Of a stretch of DNA of 64,000 nt, positions 41,734-64,000 are shown piece by piece; position 1 is the stretch's first letter; each line of letters opens with the position of its first letter. Source of the DNA: Aspidapion aeneum (Eukaryota > Arthropoda > Insecta > Coleoptera > Brentidae); contig OY755047.1 in NCBI GenBank assembly GCA_963576565.1, positions 9,518,931 to 9,582,930 on the forward strand, read 5' to 3'. The notes under the pieces are model-generated. The model was given only the letters and a program-made list of their open reading frames with translations. It was not told the origin of the DNA and did no database searches. The position numbers and the translations under genes are program-made.

Positions 41734-41797
41734 TTAAATATTCAGACAGACTAAAAACCCATCAATTACAACTAGGTGATCTGGAAAACACGGGATC

Positions 41798-63254
<21,457 letters not shown>

Positions 63255-64000
63255 GTTAGAAAAATTACATTTTTGCCTACATTCTTTTGTTGTTACCTTC
63301 CTATATTCATTTAATCTTACAAAATGAATTTGAGAACTGTCAATTTGGCAAGTGTCATAACTGAAAGCATAATCAGCCCTGATTTGGGCGGACTTTGTTA
63401 CACACCACGGTGGATAGAATAGACCATATATGGATGATTCTACCAAAAGTCTATATGGATATCATTTTTGGTCATTGCCTTTAAATAACAGTACAGCACA
63501 GTAAATAATTTTGTTTTTTTAAATTTATGTAGCTAATTAGGTGTAAGCTAAGAAACATGTATTTTCCCGAATTTTAGGAATTATTGCATAAAAATTCCAG
63601 AGGGATGAGTACCAGAGGAATGAGTTTTTTAATGGTTTTCCAATTTAAATCAAAATCTATTTAGACTACTTAACTTAAGTTTTATATAAACAAAGTTCCT
63701 ATACTTATAATTTTAAAACAATCAACAAAAATATTATACTATTGATATCAGTCGAATATTTACTTACCAGAGGAATGATAATTGAAGCGTTCCTTTTTGA
63801 TTTCTCTGAAAAAAACTAATTTTCTGCCGAAAATAAAAAGATCTATAACTTAAACCAAACTAAAGTTGACATTATCTGTCACAACTTGTCACCCTCACAA
63901 GTAAATTAGATATCCAGGGCCGTCTCTTTCTCTAGAAATTAACCGGTGGTATTCACAAATATTGTGTTATTAAAAATGGAGCACGTTTAAAATTGTAAAA
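63255..64000. other. Alpha-spectrin intron continuing past the window edge
   Basis: No exon, acceptor with coding sequence or clear repeat is seen before the edge. Confidence 0.5.

Overview
The window is nuclear DNA of an animal, almost certainly an insect. It has A+T-rich introns with GT-AG splice sites, a spectrin gene whose protein closely follows the insect form, a torsin gene, a eukaryotic tRNA-Leu with internal A and B boxes, and a dense load of insect-type transposons. The large LTR retrotransposon has ~3 kb LTRs and a tRNA-Lys primer site, which recalls the Osvaldo/Ulysses/Woot group of insect Ty3/gypsy elements. Woot is a beetle element, so a beetle host is a guess, not a result.

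Three protein-coding host genes and one tRNA gene are supported. (1) A small four-exon gene on the minus strand (2196-24684) encodes a 109-residue protein that I do not recognise. I reconstructed it from splice sites and matching phases. Its last intron, about 206 bp of host sequence, now holds the whole 15.9 kb LTR retrotransposon. (2) A complete six-exon torsin AAA+ ATPase gene lies on the minus strand (29416-32241, 340 aa). (3) The first twelve coding exons of alpha-spectrin lie on the plus strand (41798-63254, 644 codons); the gene runs off the right edge. A tRNA-Leu(CAG) gene sits 0.5 kb upstream of torsin on the same strand.

Layout: 1-2195, intergenic with one inverted repeat. 2196-24684, the small gene, whose introns hold the LTR element (itself carrying a nested LINE with an intact ORF2) and several MITE-like repeats. 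24.7-29.4 kb, intergenic with a decayed RNase H-bearing LINE and a MITE. 29.4-32.9 kb, torsin and tRNA-Leu. 33-41.7 kb, a transposon graveyard: a 2.6 kb long-TIR element, a MITE nested in a MITE, and a 2.3 kb foldback element built from regularly spaced palindromes. 41.8-64 kb, alpha-spectrin, whose introns are swollen by a tandem pogo/Tigger-like array, LINE, RTE and Penelope fragments, TA-flanked DNA elements and four copies of a tandem-repeat-bearing, Helentron-like family.

The most interesting signals are: a perfect 27-bp inverted repeat centred on the retrotransposon primer-binding site, which looks like self-primed fold-back of strong-stop DNA; a textbook -1 frameshift site (A AAA AAC plus a stem 8 nt downstream) between gag and pol; the foldback element with 14 near-identical palindromes and a 9-bp target duplication; a duplicated intron end in alpha-spectrin that makes a decoy 3' splice site just before a TCTG microsatellite; and three RTE fragments whose 3' tails abut alpha-spectrin 5' splice sites. 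No bacterial-type system, CRISPR array or env gene was seen.
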